Under the pieces are notes generated by a model, which was not told the origin of the DNA, did not search any database, and saw only the letters and a list, made by a program, of their open reading frames with translations. Positions 5,624 through 6,381 of a stretch of DNA of 6,381 nucleotides are shown piece after piece. The stretch's first letter is position 1. Each line of letters starts with the position of its first letter. The DNA comes from JAGLTN01 sp035403325. Lineage in GTDB: Bacteria > Planctomycetota > Phycisphaerae > Sedimentisphaerales > Anaerobacaceae. The stretch covers positions 1-6,381 of the forward strand of contig CAZBKA010000147.1 in the NCBI GenBank assembly GCA_964492365.1, given 5' to 3'. The position numbers were made by a program, and so were the translations under genes.

Positions 5624-6381
5624 ATGAGAAGAACAAAAACCGCAATTTTATTGAAAATTGCGATATTGGTGATAGCAACAGTAGCTCATGCAGGAAACTT
5701 TACTCTGACAGGTAATGATCATCTGGACGTTACGACGAGTTATGATGATGGTGATCTCTGTGACTTCAGTACGGCTAATATCATAGAGGGCGGAAGCGTA
5801 AAGCGTCTTGATGCCCGAAATAACAGCACTGTGAATGAGTCTGGTGGTTCTGTAGATTTACTCACTACCTACAACAACAGCATCGCGAATATTTCTGGCG
5901 GCAGTGTCTATATTTTGGTCAGTCAGAAAGGTACGGTGAATATGTCAGGTGGTTATGTACCCTATTTTAATTCATCTGGAAACAGCATTGTGAACATGTC
6001 AAATGGTAGCGTGATGGAATTTGAGACTACCATAAGTTCGACGGTAAATCTATCCGGCGGTAGTATAACCAGCAATTTCCACGCAAGTAACAACAGCATT
6101 ATAAACATCTCTGACGGCAGTATAGCTGGCCGTATCCGTGCCTACGACGATAGCATTTTCAACATCTCTGGCGGCAATATAACTGCTAGTCTCGCCGTTT
6201 TCTCCAGAGGAACTGTAATTTTTGATGGCTATGGCTTCAAACTCGGTGATGGGCTTTTGTGGGACATTGATGGTAAAACAATATTGGGAACAGGAGTGCT
6301 TACGGGCAATTGGTTTGATGGTACAAATTGGTCAATAAGAATTGTGCGAAATGACAGTACTGCAGCAATAATGACAATCCC
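5624..6381 (+). CDS. Secreted 18-residue-repeat protein, probable beta-solenoid (partial, 3' end beyond window)
   Basis: The frame is open for 252 codons to the window end with no stop, so the C terminus is missing. Residues 1-23 form a Sec signal peptide: MRRTKTAILLK, a hydrophobic core, then cleavage after AHA. From about 51 to 186, eight copies of a motif centred on N-[IML]-S-G-G-S-[VI] recur every 17-19 residues (GGSV-like cores at 56, 74, 92, 109, 127, 145, 164 and 183). Each is preceded by a short [DN]-[ND]-S-x-[VIA] strand, as expected for coils of a parallel beta-helix. After the repeats, about 196-252 holds a different region with the VIFDGYGF and LTGNWFDGTNWS motifs. I recall this pattern in planctomycete extracellular proteins that often end in a PEP-CTERM sorting signal; that end is not visible here. 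It may act in the cell surface or matrix; no catalytic motif is seen. It has its own promoter and is not part of the upstream operon. Confidence 0.82.
   Translation, partial: MRRTKTAILLKIAILVIATVAHAGNFTLTGNDHLDVTTSYDDGDLCDFSTANIIEGGSVKRLDARNNSTVNESGGSVDLLTTYNNSIANISGGSVYILVSQKGTVNMSGGYVPYFNSSGNSIVNMSNGSVMEFETTISSTVNLSGGSITSNFHASNNSIINISDGSIAGRIRAYDDSIFNISGGNITASLAVFSRGTVIFDGYGFKLGDGLLWDIDGKTILGTGVLTGNWFDGTNWSIRIVRNDSTAAIMTI
5774..6181 (+). repeat. Coding repeat array, about 8 units of 54 nt
   Basis: In-frame degenerate repeats encoding the N-x-S-G-G-S-V motif. Recurring DNA words are 'aacagcat' and 'aacatctctggcgg'-like strings at a 51-57 nt period. Units differ at many codon positions, so the array is diverged at the DNA level while the protein motif is kept. 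Confidence 0.8.

Overview
The window looks like a metagenomic scaffold from a bacterium with about 40% GC. My best guess is Planctomycetota, class Phycisphaerae (Sedimentisphaerales-like). That rests on the style of the secreted 'N-[IML]-S-G-G-S-[VI]' repeat protein at the right edge, the Tll0287/DUF3365-type haem sensor kinase and the zinc-ribbon/DUF2752 membrane genes. There is no rRNA or other phylogenetic marker, so this is an inference from memory of gene content. All genes recognised are on the + strand. No mobile element, tRNA, rRNA or CRISPR array is visible.

Left part (1-2004): aspS, aspartyl-tRNA synthetase. It is complete in content but broken in this assembly by a 10-N gap followed by a palindromic copy of the gene's own sequence. 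Removing 92 nt (687-778) rejoins the two halves in one frame of 619 codons. Two residues known to set tRNA specificity (His and Gly at the sites numbered 31 and 81 in Pseudomonas) predict a non-discriminating enzyme.

Middle (2032-4016): a membrane histidine kinase with a periplasmic CxxCH haem-c sensor domain, then, 20 nt downstream, a small SdpI-family membrane protein. With aspS these form a tightly spaced, probably co-transcribed run (gaps of 27 and 20 nt). No response regulator is present.

After a 256-nt gap with candidate promoters (4017-4272) comes a compact three-gene membrane cluster (4273-5427). It holds a zinc-ribbon protein with a DUF4190-like membrane domain, a zinc-ribbon protein with a CD225/dispanin domain, and a DUF2752 protein whose start overlaps the preceding gene. 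The two zinc-ribbon heads are near-identical in layout but are joined to different membrane domains. This is the best candidate here for an under-described system.

Right part (5428-6381): a 196-nt gap with a good TATAAT box and a long leader, then the 5' part of a secreted protein built of about eight 18-residue repeats, probably a beta-helix or similar solenoid. It runs off the window end.
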